From the NCBI GenBank assembly GCA_947644305.1, contig CANRYS010000010.1, positions 1 through 64,000 on the forward strand: DNA of 64,000 bases. Reading direction: 5' to 3'. A program made the position numbers and the translations under genes. The first letter of the stretch is position 1; every line of letters begins with the position of its first letter. Under the pieces are notes generated by a model, which was given only the letters and a program-made list of their open reading frames with translations, had not been told where the DNA came from and did no database searches. Of the stretch, positions 34,659 through 45,261 are shown in pieces. Source of the DNA: an uncultured Roseburia sp. (lineage in GTDB: Bacteria; Bacillota; Clostridia; Lachnospirales; Lachnospiraceae).

Positions 34659-37600
34659 ATGAACAGAGTAGGTATTGATATTGGTTCTACCACGGTTAAG
34701 ACAGCCATTCTGGATGAATCAGGCACCATCGTATTTTCTGCTTATGAAAGACATTTTGCTAATATACAGGAAACGTTAAAGAACATAATTAGCCAGGCAA
34801 ATGAAACGCTGGGAGATATCGAGATCGCGCCGATGATCACAGGTTCTGGCGGGCTGACCATTTCGAGACATCTGGACATTCCCTTTGTCCAGGAAGTTGT
34901 CAGTGTGGCAACATCCTTAAAGGATTTTGCTCCTCAGACCGATGTGGCCATTGAGCTGGGCGGCGAGGATGCCAAAATCATATATTTCACCGGCGGCATC
35001 GAACAGAGAATGAACGGAATCTGTGCCGGCGGCACTGGTTCTTTTATTGACCAGATGGCAACGCTCCTGAAAACGGATGCTGCGGGATTGAATGAGTATG
35101 CCAAAGACTACAAAGCCATTTATCCCATCGCGGCGCGCTGTGGCGTGTTCGCCAAATCCGACATCCAGCCCCTGATCAATGAGGGAGCTTCCAAACCAGA
35201 TCTGGCTGCCTCCATCTTTCAGGCGGTGGTGAACCAGACCATCAGCGGCCTTGCCTGTGGCAAACCGATCCGGGGCAATGTAGCCTTTTTAGGAGGTCCT
35301 CTTCACTTCCTGACAGAATTGAAAGCTGCATTTATCCGAACTCTGAATCTGTCAGAGGAGGCCGTGATTGCACCAGAACACTCCCATCTCTTCGCTGCCA
35401 GCGGCGCAGCCATGAACTCGAAGGGAGAGAGCACCACCACTCTCGGCACTCTGCTTCAAAAGCTGAGCAGTGAGATCAACATGGAATTTGAAGTAACCCG
35501 TATGGAGCCACTGTTCGCCTCGGAAAAAGAATATGAAACTTTTCTTACAAGACACAGCCGCCACTCCGTGAAAAAGGAATCCTTATCGGAATACGAGGGC
35601 AATGTGTATCTAGGGATCGATGCCGGATCCACAACGACAAAAGTGGCTCTGGTAGGAGAAGACGGTTCCCTTTTGTATTCTTTTTACGACAACAACAACG
35701 GAAGTCCATTGAAAACCACGATAAAAGCCATCAAGGAGATCTACGAGCTATTGCCGGACAGTGCCAACATCGTCCGCTCCTGCTCCACCGGTTACGGCGA
35801 AGCGTTGATCCAATCCGCCCTGCTGTTAGACGAGGGTGAGGTTGAGACGGTATCCCATTATTATGCCGCTTCTTTCTTCGAGCCAGAAGTGGACTGTATC
35901 CTGGATATCGGCGGCCAGGACATGAAATGTATCAAGATTAAAAACCACTCCGTTGACAGCGTACAGCTCAACGAGGCCTGCTCTTCCGGATGTGGTTCCT
36001 TTATCGAAACCTTTGCCCGTTCATTAAATTATGAAGTAAAAGACTTTGCTAAACTGGCGTTATTTGCCGAAAATCCGATCGATCTGGGCTCCCGATGTAC
36101 CGTATTTATGAATTCCAAGGTGAAGCAGGCGCAGAAGGAAGGCGCTACTGTGGCGGATATCTCTGCCGGTCTCGCCATCTCAGTCATTAAAAATGCACTG
36201 TTAAAAGTAATAAAGCTCACCGATCCAAAAGATCTTGGCAAAAACGTCGTGGTTCAGGGAGGCACTTTTTACAACGACGCCGTATTGCGAAGTTTTGAGA
36301 GAGTATCTGGCTGTGAGGCAGTCCGCCCGGATATCGCCGGAATCATGGGCGCTTTCGGCGCAGCACTGATCGCCAGGGAACACTATGAAGAGGGGATGGA
36401 AACTTCCATGCTTCCTCTAGAAGACATTATTTCTCTGAAATTTGAGAGTTCGATGGCGCGCTGCAAGGGCTGTACCAATCACTGTCTCCTGACCATCAAC
36501 AAATTTACCGGCGGCAGACAGTTTATCTCCGGCAACCGCTGTGAGCGCGGTCTCGGCATGGAGAAACAAAACAAAGATGTGCCAAACCTCTATGAATATA
36601 AGAATTACCGGCTCTTTGAGCACTACAAGCCACTGTCAGCGGATCAGGCATACCGAGGCAAAGTGGGTATTCCCCGGGTACTGAACATGTATGAGAACTA
36701 CCCATTCTGGTTTACCTTTTTCACGGAACTTGGGTACGAAGTAGTGGTCTCACCTAAATCCAGCCGGAATATCTACTCACTGGGCATCGAGTCCATCCCC
36801 AGTGAGTCGGAATGCTATCCTGCGAAGCTGGCCCATGGACATATTATGTGGCTTCTGAAACAGGACGTGAAATATATCTTCTATCCCTGCGTTCCCTATG
36901 AGCGGAAGGAATTTGACGGCGCCGGTAACCACTATAACTGCCCCATCGTCACCTCCTATGGCGAAAACATCAAAAACAACGTGGAGGAACTCTCGGAAGA
37001 AGATATCATTTTCCAGAACCCCTTCCTTTCCTTTGAGAGCGAAAAGATTCTGGCAAACGAACTGGTAAAATACCTTGGCAAAGAAAATGGCATCCCCGAG
37101 AACGAGATTCGCAATGCCGCCCATAAGGCATACAACGAGCTCACCGCTGTCAGAGAGGACATCAAGAGAAAGGGAGAAGAAGTTCTTCAGTGGATGAAGG
37201 ACAATCACAAGCGTGGAATCGTACTTGCCGGACGCCCTTACCATATTGATCCTGAGATCAACCACGGCATTCCAGAACTGATCACTTCTTATGATATAGC
37301 CGTTCTTTCCGAAGACAGCATTTCCCATCTGGCCCCCATTGAGCGGCCGACCATCGCCATGGACCAGTGGATGTACCATTCTAGGCTTTATGCCGCTGCC
37401 ACCTATGTGCGCACCCAGGAAGATCTGGAAATGATCCAACTAAACTCCTTCGGCTGCGGTCTGGACGCCGTCACCACGGATCAGGTCAACGATATCCTGA
37501 CCGGTTCTGGAAAGATCTGTACGGTCTTGAAAATAGATGAAGTGAACAACTTAGGCGCAGCCAGAATCCGTATCCGCTCCCTGATCTCAGCGGTCAAAGA

Positions 37601-38888
37601 CCGTGCCAGAAAGGGCGTAAAACCACATGTAGAAGATGCTTCTTACAAACGGGTGGTATTTACCGAGGAGATGCGCAAAAATTACACCATTCTCACGCCG
37701 CAGATGTCACCGATCCATTTCGACGTACTTATCCCGGCGCTGGCAGCCAGCGGCTACCAGATGGTTCAGCTTCCTACCAGCGGGGACGAACTGGATTACG
37801 GATTGAAATTCGTAAACAACGACGCCTGCTACCCTTCTTTGATCGTGGTAGGGCAGATCATGAAGGCTCTTTTGTCCGGTGAATATGACCTGGACCGCAC
37901 AGCCGTAATCATTTCCCAGACCGGCGGCGGCTGTCGCGCCACCAACTATATCGGCTTTATACGCCGCGCCCTGAAAAAAGCGGGTATGGAACAGATTCCT
38001 GTCATTTCCCTGAGCGCCGGCGTGGAGACAAATCCCGGCTTCAAGATCAACTACCGGCTTATCAATGGCGCCATCCAGGCGCTGGTATATGGAGATCTGT
38101 TTATGCGGGTGGTGTATAAAACCAGACCTTATGAAAAGGTGCCCGGCTCCGTCAATGCTCTACATGAAAAGTGGAAAAAGATCTGTGTGGAAGCAGTAAA
38201 ACACCCAAAAAAATCGGAGTTTCACAAAAATATCCAAGGAATTATCCGGGATTTTGACCAAATCGAACTGGACGAGAGTCTCCAGAAGCCAAAGGTAGGC
38301 ATCGTCGGTGAAATCCTCGTGAAATACCTGCCCGCTGCCAACAACCATATCGTCGATCTGTTAGAGGCAGAGGGCGCCGAGGCCGTCTGCCCAGATATGC
38401 TCGATTTCTTTATGTACAGCGCCTACGACAGCGTATTTAAAGCAGACCATCTCGGTAAGCCAAAGACCGGCAAGCTGATGGGTAAACTTGCGATCTGGTT
38501 CCTGGAACGCTACCGCAAAGTCCTCCGGGAAGAACTGACAAAGAGCCGCCGCTTTGAGGCGCCTCCATCAATCTACACCCTGGTAGATTATGCGAAGCCC
38601 TTTGTATCCACTGGAAACCAGACTGGCGAAGGATGGTTCCTCACCGGTGAGATGATCGAACTGATTCACAGCGGCGTACCGAATATCGTCTGCACCCAGC
38701 CTTTTGGCTGTCTTCCGAACCACGTGGTGGGAAAAGGTGTGATCAAACAACTGCGCCTTGCCTTTCCGGATGCCAATATCGTGGCAGTGGACTACGATCC
38801 CGGCGCCAGCGAGGTAAACCAGTTGAACCGTATCAAACTGATGCTTGCCACCGCCAATGAAAATCTAAACAAAAAAAAGCCCGAGTAA
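34659..38888 (+). CDS. Giant 2-hydroxyacyl-CoA dehydratase activase-related protein
   Basis: The 1409-residue product has two BadF/BadG-type ASKHA ATPase units. The first (about 1-250) has [15 protein letters not shown] and GGEDAKII, the second (about 315-570) has [26 protein letters not shown] and the ACSSGCGSF segment. Cysteines suited to a 4Fe-4S cluster are present ([17 protein letters not shown]). The rest matches DUF2229 and dehydratase-D-like (HgdB) units, including [14 protein letters not shown] and [14 protein letters not shown]. Such proteins deliver an electron from an ATP-driven cluster. No dehydratase subunit genes are adjacent, so the substrate is unknown. I chose the ATG at 34659 with GGGAGG six bases upstream. 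It is a lone plus-strand gene with its own promoter and terminator. Confidence 0.9.
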   Translation: MNRVGIDIGSTTVKTAILDESGTIVFSAYERHFANIQETLKNIISQANETLGDIEIAPMITGSGGLTISRHLDIPFVQEVVSVATSLKDFAPQTDVAIELGGEDAKIIYFTGGIEQRMNGICAGGTGSFIDQMATLLKTDAAGLNEYAKDYKAIYPIAARCGVFAKSDIQPLINEGASKPDLAASIFQAVVNQTISGLACGKPIRGNVAFLGGPLHFLTELKAAFIRTLNLSEEAVIAPEHSHLFAASGAAMNSKGESTTTLGTLLQKLSSEINMEFEVTRMEPLFASEKEYETFLTRHSRHSVKKESLSEYEGNVYLGIDAGSTTTKVALVGEDGSLLYSFYDNNNGSPLKTTIKAIKEIYELLPDSANIVRSCSTGYGEALIQSALLLDEGEVETVSHYYAASFFEPEVDCILDIGGQDMKCIKIKNHSVDSVQLNEACSSGCGSFIETFARSLNYEVKDFAKLALFAENPIDLGSRCTVFMNSKVKQAQKEGATVADISAGLAISVIKNALLKVIKLTDPKDLGKNVVVQGGTFYNDAVLRSFERVSGCEAVRPDIAGIMGAFGAALIAREHYEEGMETSMLPLEDIISLKFESSMARCKGCTNHCLLTINKFTGGRQFISGNRCERGLGMEKQNKDVPNLYEYKNYRLFEHYKPLSADQAYRGKVGIPRVLNMYENYPFWFTFFTELGYEVVVSPKSSRNIYSLGIESIPSESECYPAKLAHGHIMWLLKQDVKYIFYPCVPYERKEFDGAGNHYNCPIVTSYGENIKNNVEELSEEDIIFQNPFLSFESEKILANELVKYLGKENGIPENEIRNAAHKAYNELTAVREDIKRKGEEVLQWMKDNHKRGIVLAGRPYHIDPEINHGIPELITSYDIAVLSEDSISHLAPIERPTIAMDQWMYHSRLYAAATYVRTQEDLEMIQLNSFGCGLDAVTTDQVNDILTGSGKICTVLKIDEVNNLGAARIRIRSLISAVKDRARKGVKPHVEDASYKRVVFTEEMRKNYTILTPQMSPIHFDVLIPALAASGYQMVQLPTSGDELDYGLKFVNNDACYPSLIVVGQIMKALLSGEYDLDRTAVIISQTGGGCRATNYIGFIRRALKKAGMEQIPVISLSAGVETNPGFKINYRLINGAIQALVYGDLFMRVVYKTRPYEKVPGSVNALHEKWKKICVEAVKHPKKSEFHKNIQGIIRDFDQIELDESLQKPKVGIVGEILVKYLPAANNHIVDLLEAEGAEAVCPDMLDFFMYSAYDSVFKADHLGKPKTGKLMGKLAIWFLERYRKVLREELTKSRRFEAPPSIYTLVDYAKPFVSTGNQTGEGWFLTGEMIELIHSGVPNIVCTQPFGCLPNHVVGKGVIKQLRLAFPDANIVAVDYDPGASEVNQLNRIKLMLATANENLNKKKPE

Positions 38889-38922
38889 ATAAACAAAATC
38901 TACTTTGAAGGTATTTTATGTC

Positions 38923-38969
38923 AAAAACCCTGCCACAAGCAACATCATACCGCTTATGGCAGGGTTTTT
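38923..38969 (+). terminator. Terminator of the activase gene
   Basis: AAAAACCCTGCCA and TGGCAGGGTTTTT pair perfectly around a 21-base loop and end in a T-run. The inverted A-run lets it also serve the converging minus-strand gene at 39014. Confidence 0.9.
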
Positions 38970-39013
38970 CATATTCATAACAGATCCATCTTGACCAACC
39001 CAATAGCGGCTGG

Positions 39014-39616
39014 CTAACCCATGTTCGGCTGGCAGAGATTTAATCCAGAGGCATCCACGGTGATGTCCGAGCCGCCAACCGTCACTCCGGCTCCCTCCTC
39101 CTCTTCATCCTCGAGAAGACTGTCGTATTTTTCTGGGTCCTCGTTCTTTGCCAGTGCCTGCATGTTCTTGGCTCCCATATAGATGTCCCTGTTAAAATCC
39201 ATAAGAAACTTTTCATCCGAAGCGGGAACGATATCTCCATGCATCATCCTTCGGGCGATCTCCAGAGCGCGCCCCAGATCCTCAAATCCCTCTCCGGCAG
39301 CCTCTGCTGCCTCTTTCGCCGCCTCAAGATTCTCCTGATACATCTTCTGAAGATTTTTCATCTCTGCATCCGCTCTCATTTTCTCCAGGTCTTCCTCCGT
39401 ATAAACGCTCTCCGGCTGTTCACCCGACAATTCCAGATCCACTCCCTGTACCCGGTATTGATCCAGAACCGTCTCCTGCCGATCCGCTTTTACCGAAATC
39501 TGGTCACCCTTAACCGTCACCGTCTTTTCTGACTTCGCAGACTTCACTGGCAGAGTGGAACGAAAAACATCCCGTCCCGCCACAGTACCTCCTGTACCTG
39601 TTTTAATTCCTGTCAT
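39014..39616 (-). CDS. Unknown 200-residue protein after leuA
   Basis: I do not recognise the family. The product starts MTGIKTGTGGTVAGRDVF, has a short beta-like stretch (KTVTVKGDQISVKA) and a long charged helix (DLEKMRADAEMKNLQKMYQ, then LEAAKEAAEAAGEGFEDL). The end is acidic and then glycine-rich (GVTVGGSDITVDASGLNL). No signal peptide is seen. I chose the ATG at 39616 because the frame upstream overlaps the 3' end of leuA and is that gene in another frame; AGAGGGTG precedes this ATG. It lies 40 bases after leuA. Confidence 0.65.
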   Translation of the reverse strand: MTGIKTGTGGTVAGRDVFRSTLPVKSAKSEKTVTVKGDQISVKADRQETVLDQYRVQGVDLELSGEQPESVYTEEDLEKMRADAEMKNLQKMYQENLEAAKEAAEAAGEGFEDLGRALEIARRMMHGDIVPASDEKFLMDFNRDIYMGAKNMQALAKNEDPEKYDSLLEDEEEEGAGVTVGGSDITVDASGLNLCQPNMG

Positions 39617-39656
39617 CCCTGACACCCTCTTTCTAAACTGACACTCGGCGTTTCCT

Positions 39657-41351
39657 CTATTCTTCCTTTGTTCCCTCATTTGCCAGAAAACGATTGATCG
39701 CACTAAATACCGCGCGGATCGAAGCTCTCGTGATATTGGAACTGATGCCCACGCCATGGGTCACGATCCCTTTTTCTTCATCCATCAGATGAATATATGC
39801 CGCCGCCTGGGCATTAGAACCCATCTGCAGCGCGTGCTCCGTATAATCCAGCACTTTGATCGGCATGCTAAGTTCTCCCTGTAATCCGCGCTGAACGGCA
39901 TCGATGGGTCCATTGCCCAGTGCTTCAATGGTCCTCTCCTGTCCTTTGAAGGTATAGGTCAGATATACTTTTGTATCAAACTCTATATTATCTATATCGT
40001 CTCCTAAATCCTCCACCTTTAGTCTGCGGAAATGATAAGGTTCTTTTCTGTCAATATAATGGTTCTTAAACTCACTCATAATCTGCTCAGGCGCTACTTC
40101 GCCCTGACGTTCAGAGATCTCCTGAATGACATCGGCAAATTCCTTGTGCATACTTTTTGGCAGTTTAAATCCAAAGTATGTATCCATGACAAATGCCACG
40201 CCGCCTTTACCGGACTGGCTGTTGATACGGACGATCGGCTCATACTCTCTGCCAAGGTCACTGGGATCAATGGGCAGATAGGGAACTTCCCAATGCTCCT
40301 GATTTCTCTCATGCATCGCCTGGACACCCTTGTTGATAGCATCCTGATGCGACCCGGAAAAAGCGGTAAATACCAATTTCCCGGCATAAGGATGCCGCAT
40401 ATCCATATCCATTTTATTGCAGCGCTCATATACATCAATGATCTCATTGACATTTTCGATCTCCAGCTCAGGATCGATCCCCTGAGAAAACATGTTATAC
40501 GCGATATTGAGAACATCTACATTTCCAGTTCTCTCACCATTTCCAAACAGGGTTCCCTCGATGCGGTCCGCACCAGCCAGCAGAGCCAGCTCGGCGGAAG
40601 CCACTGCAGTGCCCCGGTCATTGTGGGGGTGAATACTCAGGATCACCCTCTCACGATCCGTAAAATGTGTGGACATCCACTCAATTTGATCGGCATATAC
40701 ATTCGGTGTATTCATCTCCACCGTGGAGGGCAGATTGATAATCACCGGTTTTTCCTTACTGGCACCCCATTCATCCAGGACAGCCTCACAGACTTCCAGC
40801 GCATAAGGAAGTTCTGTCCCGGTAAAACTCTCCGGCGAATACTCAAGCACCACTTCGCCGTCATAATCCTTCATATATTTTTTAACCATCTTGGTTCCGT
40901 CGATGGCGATCTGCTTGATCTCGTCCTTCGACATATGAAATACCACATCCCTCTGAAGGGTGGAGGTAGAATTATATATATGCACCACCGCCCGCTTGAT
41001 GCCTTTCAGGGATTCAAAGGTTTTTTCGATCAGATGCTCCCTGCACTGGGACAGTACCTGAACTGTCACATCATCCGGGATCAACCGGCGGTCTACCAGT
41101 TGGCGCAGAAAATCATATTCGATCTGGGAAGCGCTGGGGAAACCGATCTCTATTTCTTTAAATCCTAATTTCACCAAAAGATTAAAAAATTCTATTTTTT
41201 CCTCCACGACCATCGGCTCGATCAAAGCCTGGTTTCCGTCTCTCAAATCTACACTACACCACACTGGTGCCTTCTCAATCTCTTTATTTGGCCATGTCCG
41301 CTGTGGAAAATCCACCACGGGAACTCGTCGATATCTTTTATAATTTAACAT
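39657..41351 (-). CDS. leuA: 2-isopropylmalate synthase
   Basis: The 564-residue product is a long-form alpha-isopropylmalate synthase. The catalytic HMGL-like barrel shows SVDLRDGNQALIEPM near residue 35 and IHPHNDRGTAVA near 245, with metal ligands Asp, His and Asn. The C-terminal domain (about 430-560) is the leucine-sensing LeuA dimer unit (GNGPIDAVQRGLQGEL, THGVGISSNITRASIRA). It joins acetyl-CoA to 2-ketoisovalerate, the first step of leucine synthesis. No other leu gene is adjacent, and no T-box or leader peptide precedes it. Only 30 bases separate it from cdaR. Confidence 0.95.
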   Translation of the reverse strand: MLNYKRYRRVPVVDFPQRTWPNKEIEKAPVWCSVDLRDGNQALIEPMVVEEKIEFFNLLVKLGFKEIEIGFPSASQIEYDFLRQLVDRRLIPDDVTVQVLSQCREHLIEKTFESLKGIKRAVVHIYNSTSTLQRDVVFHMSKDEIKQIAIDGTKMVKKYMKDYDGEVVLEYSPESFTGTELPYALEVCEAVLDEWGASKEKPVIINLPSTVEMNTPNVYADQIEWMSTHFTDRERVILSIHPHNDRGTAVASAELALLAGADRIEGTLFGNGERTGNVDVLNIAYNMFSQGIDPELEIENVNEIIDVYERCNKMDMDMRHPYAGKLVFTAFSGSHQDAINKGVQAMHERNQEHWEVPYLPIDPSDLGREYEPIVRINSQSGKGGVAFVMDTYFGFKLPKSMHKEFADVIQEISERQGEVAPEQIMSEFKNHYIDRKEPYHFRRLKVEDLGDDIDNIEFDTKVYLTYTFKGQERTIEALGNGPIDAVQRGLQGELSMPIKVLDYTEHALQMGSNAQAAAYIHLMDEEKGIVTHGVGISSNITRASIRAVFSAINRFLANEGTKEE

Positions 41352-41381
41352 TACACTTACCTCTTTTCATTTTCTATTTTT

Positions 41382-42662
41382 TCATTCTTCCTCGGATGTG
41401 GCAGCCGGCGGCACAGTTGATTCCTGTGGTTTCTCCCCCGACTGCGTAAGTAGGACTTCCACCCACACTTTAGATCTTAGTTTCAGAGCCGGCGGCAGAT
41501 CAAATAAAATCTCTACCCGATGTCTGCCCGCTCCCAGTCCCTCCACATCGATGGCGGCACCAAGACTGGTTAGGGTAATTCCCTGAAGGTCTTCTTCACT
41601 GCCACTGATATGGATCGTATGGCGCTGGTTTTCATCTAAATAACTAAAATTCAAATCTTTTGGAAGATTCTTTACATTAATATCTGTATTGACAAAGGAA
41701 AACGTCCTTTTTCCATTTTTCTCAATCACACATCGAATGGAAACCGCATGGAATTCATCCTCCAGCTTGCAGCCAGAAGGCTGGATATATTTGGTCAGAT
41801 CTGCCTCCTGCTCCACATCCTTCTTGGCATCGCTGATATCCACAGGAATGGTGATGGATTTAAGCCTGTCAAGATTCGCTTTCGTCCCCGATACCATAAC
41901 ACTCTCAGGTTTGAAATCGGTCTGTATATAACGATATCCCTCCGCCGGAGTCCCCGTCACATCTATAAAGATGGGGATCTTCTTCGTGGGCACAACCTGT
42001 ATCTTCACTCGGATCTTATCCTTACTAAAGGTCACATTGCTGCTGTCGATCACATCCTTGTCATCGTCGTAAAGGATCGGCGTGACGTCCGCCTCAAAAT
42101 CCTGGCTCTGTCCATTGAGATGAAGCATGGCGCCCACGCTGGCAACCCTCTTCACCTTTGACGCCCCTCCGGAGATGTCGATCATATTGGGCTGTGTGAT
42201 AATCTCTCCCAACACATAAGATTCCGCCAGTTCTCCCTCTGTGGTGATCTGTATTTTAAATTGCTTGCTGTCTCTTTTCTCCAGTGAAACCCGGAGCACC
42301 TCATTGTTCCAGTCAAGTTCTACATTGTCTTTGGTGGTTTTATTTAATTTCACCTGGATTCCTGCCGTGTTCACCGTAGAAAGCTTGCTGAGATCCGCGC
42401 TGGCATAAAAATCCTCTTCCGCCAGTTCTTCAATAAAGCTGCGCTTTCCCTTGACTGTCACGTCCACAGTTTTCCCACTCTCCACCTCATATACCTGATT
42501 GGCAGAAGTAATTACATTTTCATTCAGTATATCCACAGGGATGTCGGTAAACTGCCTTGAAATGGTGGGGTCTGTTATATTTATAATGACCAGCCATACA
42601 ATAAATGCCACCACTAACGCCAGAAGCTTGAGCCAAAGGTTTTTCATAATCCTATTTTTCAT
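41382..42662 (-). CDS. cdaR: YbbR-domain regulator of diadenylate cyclase (CdaR)
   Basis: The 426-residue product has one N-terminal membrane segment (LWLKLLALVVAFIVWLVI) and then several YbbR repeats of about 80 residues outside the membrane. Each has patterns such as VDVTVKGKRSFIEEL, VMVSGTKANLDRLKSITIPVDIS in part. A Pro/Glu-rich tail follows. CdaR binds CdaA and modulates c-di-AMP production. It overlaps cdaA by 11 bases, so the two are coupled, the standard layout in Firmicutes. Confidence 0.92.
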   Translation of the reverse strand: MKNRIMKNLWLKLLALVVAFIVWLVIINITDPTISRQFTDIPVDILNENVITSANQVYEVESGKTVDVTVKGKRSFIEELAEEDFYASADLSKLSTVNTAGIQVKLNKTTKDNVELDWNNEVLRVSLEKRDSKQFKIQITTEGELAESYVLGEIITQPNMIDISGGASKVKRVASVGAMLHLNGQSQDFEADVTPILYDDDKDVIDSSNVTFSKDKIRVKIQVVPTKKIPIFIDVTGTPAEGYRYIQTDFKPESVMVSGTKANLDRLKSITIPVDISDAKKDVEQEADLTKYIQPSGCKLEDEFHAVSIRCVIEKNGKRTFSFVNTDINVKNLPKDLNFSYLDENQRHTIHISGSEEDLQGITLTSLGAAIDVEGLGAGRHRVEILFDLPPALKLRSKVWVEVLLTQSGEKPQESTVPPAATSEEE

Positions 42663-43518
42663 GCTTTTTCGCCCCCCTCCACCATCTTCTGCGTGAACTA
42701 TCGGAAGATTTTCTGGACACCCTACGTAGAAGTTCCGTCATCGCCTCGGCATCTACATGCCTTGTCAGTTTTCCCTCGGCGGCGACGGACACCACGCCTG
42801 TCTCTTCTGAGACGACAATCGTCAAAGAATCCGACACCTCACTGACGCCAATACTGGCACGGTGTCTGGTTCCGAGATCCTTGCTCAGCTCCAGATTATC
42901 GGAGAGTGGAAGATAACAAGTCGCCGAAACCACGCGGTTATCCCTCAGTATAACGGCCCCGTCATGCAGTGGCGTATTGTGTTCAAAAATATTGATCAAA
43001 AGCTGACTGCTGATCTCTGCATCGATAGGAATTCCCGTCCTCTCAAATTCCCGACACTGGATCTCTCTCTCCACTACTATCAATGCCCCAGTCTTTACTT
43101 TTGCCATTTCATATACGGCCTTCACGATCCCCTGAATGCTCCGGTCAGAATATCTCTCAGTCTTATTCTTACTGTCCTCAAAGGGTGATATAGAAGAAAA
43201 GGACTTGCGCCCCAATTGCTCCAGAGCATTCCGAAATTCTGGCTGAAATATGATCACGATGGCCGTAATTCCGATCACCATCGCATTCTGAAAAATCCAT
43301 AGAAGTACATTCATCCCTAAAATCATCGCGATAACCCACACCAGAAAAAGCACAATGATCCCCTTCATCAGCACCCAGGCACGGGTATCTTTGATCCATA
43401 TAACGATATGATACACGGCAAAGGCGATGATGATAATCTCAATGATATCGATCACATTGATGCTGGGCATCGAAAGCCATGCGACATAATCTCTGAAAAA
43501 TGTACGTATTGTCTCCAT
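42652..43518 (-). CDS. cdaA: Diadenylate cyclase CdaA
   Basis: The 288-residue product has three N-terminal membrane segments (to about residue 85) and a DAC domain (about 95-265) with both catalytic motifs: DGAVIL (about 184-189) and GTRHRAS (about 215-221). It makes c-di-AMP from two ATP, a messenger for potassium, osmotic and wall control. It is followed by cdaR and preceded by two unknown membrane protein genes. The glmM gene, commonly third in this operon, is replaced here by leuA. Confidence 0.96.
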   Translation of the reverse strand: METIRTFFRDYVAWLSMPSINVIDIIEIIIIAFAVYHIVIWIKDTRAWVLMKGIIVLFLVWVIAMILGMNVLLWIFQNAMVIGITAIVIIFQPEFRNALEQLGRKSFSSISPFEDSKNKTERYSDRSIQGIVKAVYEMAKVKTGALIVVEREIQCREFERTGIPIDAEISSQLLINIFEHNTPLHDGAVILRDNRVVSATCYLPLSDNLELSKDLGTRHRASIGVSEVSDSLTIVVSEETGVVSVAAEGKLTRHVDAEAMTELLRRVSRKSSDSSRRRWWRGAKKHEK

Positions 43519-43534
43519 ATCCGTTCAACTCCTA

Positions 43535-44545
43535 TTACTTTTTATCCGGATTGATATCCTCTCCCAGAACTTTTTCAATCTCATTTTTCAAATCGATAAC
43601 TGCTTCGTCCCGGTCGTCGATCTTCGTAACGGTTTTATCTACTACGGCCACTTTTAATTTGGGAACTGCTTTCACATAATAAAAATATTCATCATCTTCA
43701 AACTGAAGTTTTCTAACTCCGGTATAATCTAGGCTCATCCGAAAAAACTGCACCACGTATGCTGCCACCGCGGTGAGGGACAACCCCGTCAAAAGCTGGT
43801 TGACATCTGCGTTCACCTGCCAGAATATGTCTCCCGCCAAAATCCCTGCCATACAGGCGATAATCCCCACAAAGATCCCGATCTGAGAAGCATGATTATA
43901 TCTTCCCTTTCGTATGATAAACACCAATAGATAGGCCACAGAAAAGGTGCAGAGATAGACGATCATTTCCCTATTATTCAACACATGATCGATCATATAC
44001 TGAAACCCTTCCATGGTGTTGCCTGTATCTACCGCATTCTGAGAGATCATATGGTACTGCTGGACTCCTACCAACAAATACCGGAGAAAGATTCCCATGC
44101 CACAGGCAGGTATCATCGCCGGCGTTAAAAACAGTGCTGCGATCACTGGAACCGCATAAGATATGTTGATTCCCCATAGTATAGGGATTAAAAGAACCAG
44201 GTAACTCTGTACTCTGGTATATCTGCCAAACAAAAGAAAATATACCGCCAGAACAGCAAATACGGCAAAGGCGCAGACCATCGAAACCGCCGCTGTCTCT
44301 GCCAGCACCAGAAGCGCCGCCACACACATCACGGCAATATCTGGAATAAAACCACAAAACAAAGCGAGAAGGATCACAACGGGTACGGCATAATAATTCA
44401 GCCCCTCCTGAAATGGCAACTGATACAAAATTACACTAAAAATTCCGGCAGACACCAGAATCTTCATCATCGCCCTCAGCACTTTATAATGTTTTTCAAA
44501 TATCTCCTTACATTTTGCCTTAAAAACCAGCAATCCCATCATCAT
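43535..44545 (-). CDS. Unknown polytopic membrane protein upstream of cdaA
   Basis: The 336-residue product has about eight or nine hydrophobic segments from residue 25 to 270, then a soluble C-terminal tail of about 60 residues (DDEYFYYVKAVPKLKVAVVD, ending LGEDINPDKK). I do not recognise a transporter signature. I chose the ATG at 44545, ten bases after GGGAGG. The DNA carrying that site and the first 25 or so codons is duplicated in tandem just upstream, giving a decoy start (44627). The gene lies 16 bases before cdaA, so a role near c-di-AMP control or envelope physiology is possible but only inferred. Confidence 0.75.
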   Translation of the reverse strand: MMMGLLVFKAKCKEIFEKHYKVLRAMMKILVSAGIFSVILYQLPFQEGLNYYAVPVVILLALFCGFIPDIAVMCVAALLVLAETAAVSMVCAFAVFAVLAVYFLLFGRYTRVQSYLVLLIPILWGINISYAVPVIAALFLTPAMIPACGMGIFLRYLLVGVQQYHMISQNAVDTGNTMEGFQYMIDHVLNNREMIVYLCTFSVAYLLVFIIRKGRYNHASQIGIFVGIIACMAGILAGDIFWQVNADVNQLLTGLSLTAVAAYVVQFFRMSLDYTGVRKLQFEDDEYFYYVKAVPKLKVAVVDKTVTKIDDRDEAVIDLKNEIEKVLGEDINPDKK

Positions 44546-44648
44546 AAAGCTGTTTCCTCCCTCGGCTATAATATTTTTCAAATATATCTTTATATTTTGC
44601 CTTAAAAACCAACAATCCCATCATCATAAAGCTGTTTCCTCCCTCGGC
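44497..44648. repeat. Tandem duplication of a gene start (82-bp period)
   Basis: 44497-44566 and 44579-44648 match at about 66 of 70 positions. Each copy carries GGGAGG, the ATGATGATG start and the first codons of the membrane protein at 43535. The period of 82 is not a multiple of three, so a ribosome that starts at the upstream copy cannot stay in frame. Confidence 0.9.
44520..44627 (-). other. Decoy reading frame made by the tandem duplication (35 codons)
   Basis: From the ATG at 44627 the frame encodes MMMGLLVFKAKYKDIFEKYY, nearly the N-terminus of the downstream membrane protein. It then crosses the duplication joint and ends at TAA 44520, past the true start at 44545. Its start overlaps the stop of the 145-residue gene (TTATGATG), as the original gene probably did. 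It may act as a translated leader feeding ribosomes to the true start 25 bases before its stop. Confidence 0.7.
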
Positions 44649-45061
44649 CCATCACCGCTGCTGCTCTCCTGATCTTCGCGGTCATAATAACCAATCAGTT
44701 CCTGCAACGCCGCGTAGTATTCCTTAACCCTGCTTTTGGAGGCCTCATATTGCACCGAGGAAACACTGACAGTCACAAAGGTAAATAGCAAAAGAAGCAA
44801 TATATACAGTATCAGAAAATATCTTGCCATTCCTGTATAGTCGATCACCAGGGCGTTTGTGATTATGTATTCCATATGGTACATCCCTACAAGAAGCAAC
44901 ACAAGAAAAACCGCAGCAGATACGGAAACCAATGTCTTAAGTATCTGCATCCGGATATAATCCAGTTTAAAATACCTAGTTCGCTCAAGATCTATCTTAC
45001 CTTTATTCTGTTCATAATCCGATAAGCGTATCATAATCCTAATTTTCTCTTCGCTAAGCAT
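44624..45061 (-). CDS. Unknown 145-residue protein with two membrane segments
   Basis: The product has a charged N-terminal third (KIRIMIRLSDYEQNKGKIDL), two membrane segments at about residues 43-63 and 80-100, and a charged tail ending SSSGDGPREETAL. No family is recognised. It is the first gene of the run that leads to cdaA, cdaR and leuA. Its 3' end doubles as the ribosome site of the next frame. A divergent promoter region shared with the GH43 gene lies to the right. Confidence 0.7.
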   Translation of the reverse strand: MLSEEKIRIMIRLSDYEQNKGKIDLERTRYFKLDYIRMQILKTLVSVSAAVFLVLLLVGMYHMEYIITNALVIDYTGMARYFLILYILLLLLFTFVTVSVSSVQYEASKSRVKEYYAALQELIGYYDREDQESSSGDGPREETAL

Positions 45062-45166
45062 ATGAACTCCAATCTTTTCACATTTATATTGTATTCTACC
45101 ACAAAATGCAGAATAATAAAAGATAAAAGCCCCGATTTTTTATGTTTTCTTTTTCTTTTTGTTTTG

Positions 45167-45195
45167 TTGACGATTTCTTGTTAATATGCTATAAT
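45167..45195 (+). promoter_or_regulatory. SigA promoter of the GH43 gene
   Basis: TTGACG (45167-45172), 17 bases, TATAAT (45190-45195). It gives a transcript with a leader of about 215 bases, long enough for the structured region at 45262-45360. Confidence 0.75.
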
Positions 45196-45261
45196 AATCA
45201 AATATTAGTAGGTATTTATTTGTTGTATTTGCACAACGATAAATCCGATTATTTTATTATA

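Noticed and set aside
39617..39757. Longer N-terminus for the 200-residue unknown protein
   Set aside because: This part overlaps the 3' end of leuA and is only that gene read in another frame; a suitable start exists at 39616.
41351..41382. T-box or leucine leader peptide before leuA
   Set aside because: Only 30 bases separate leuA from cdaR, too short for either.
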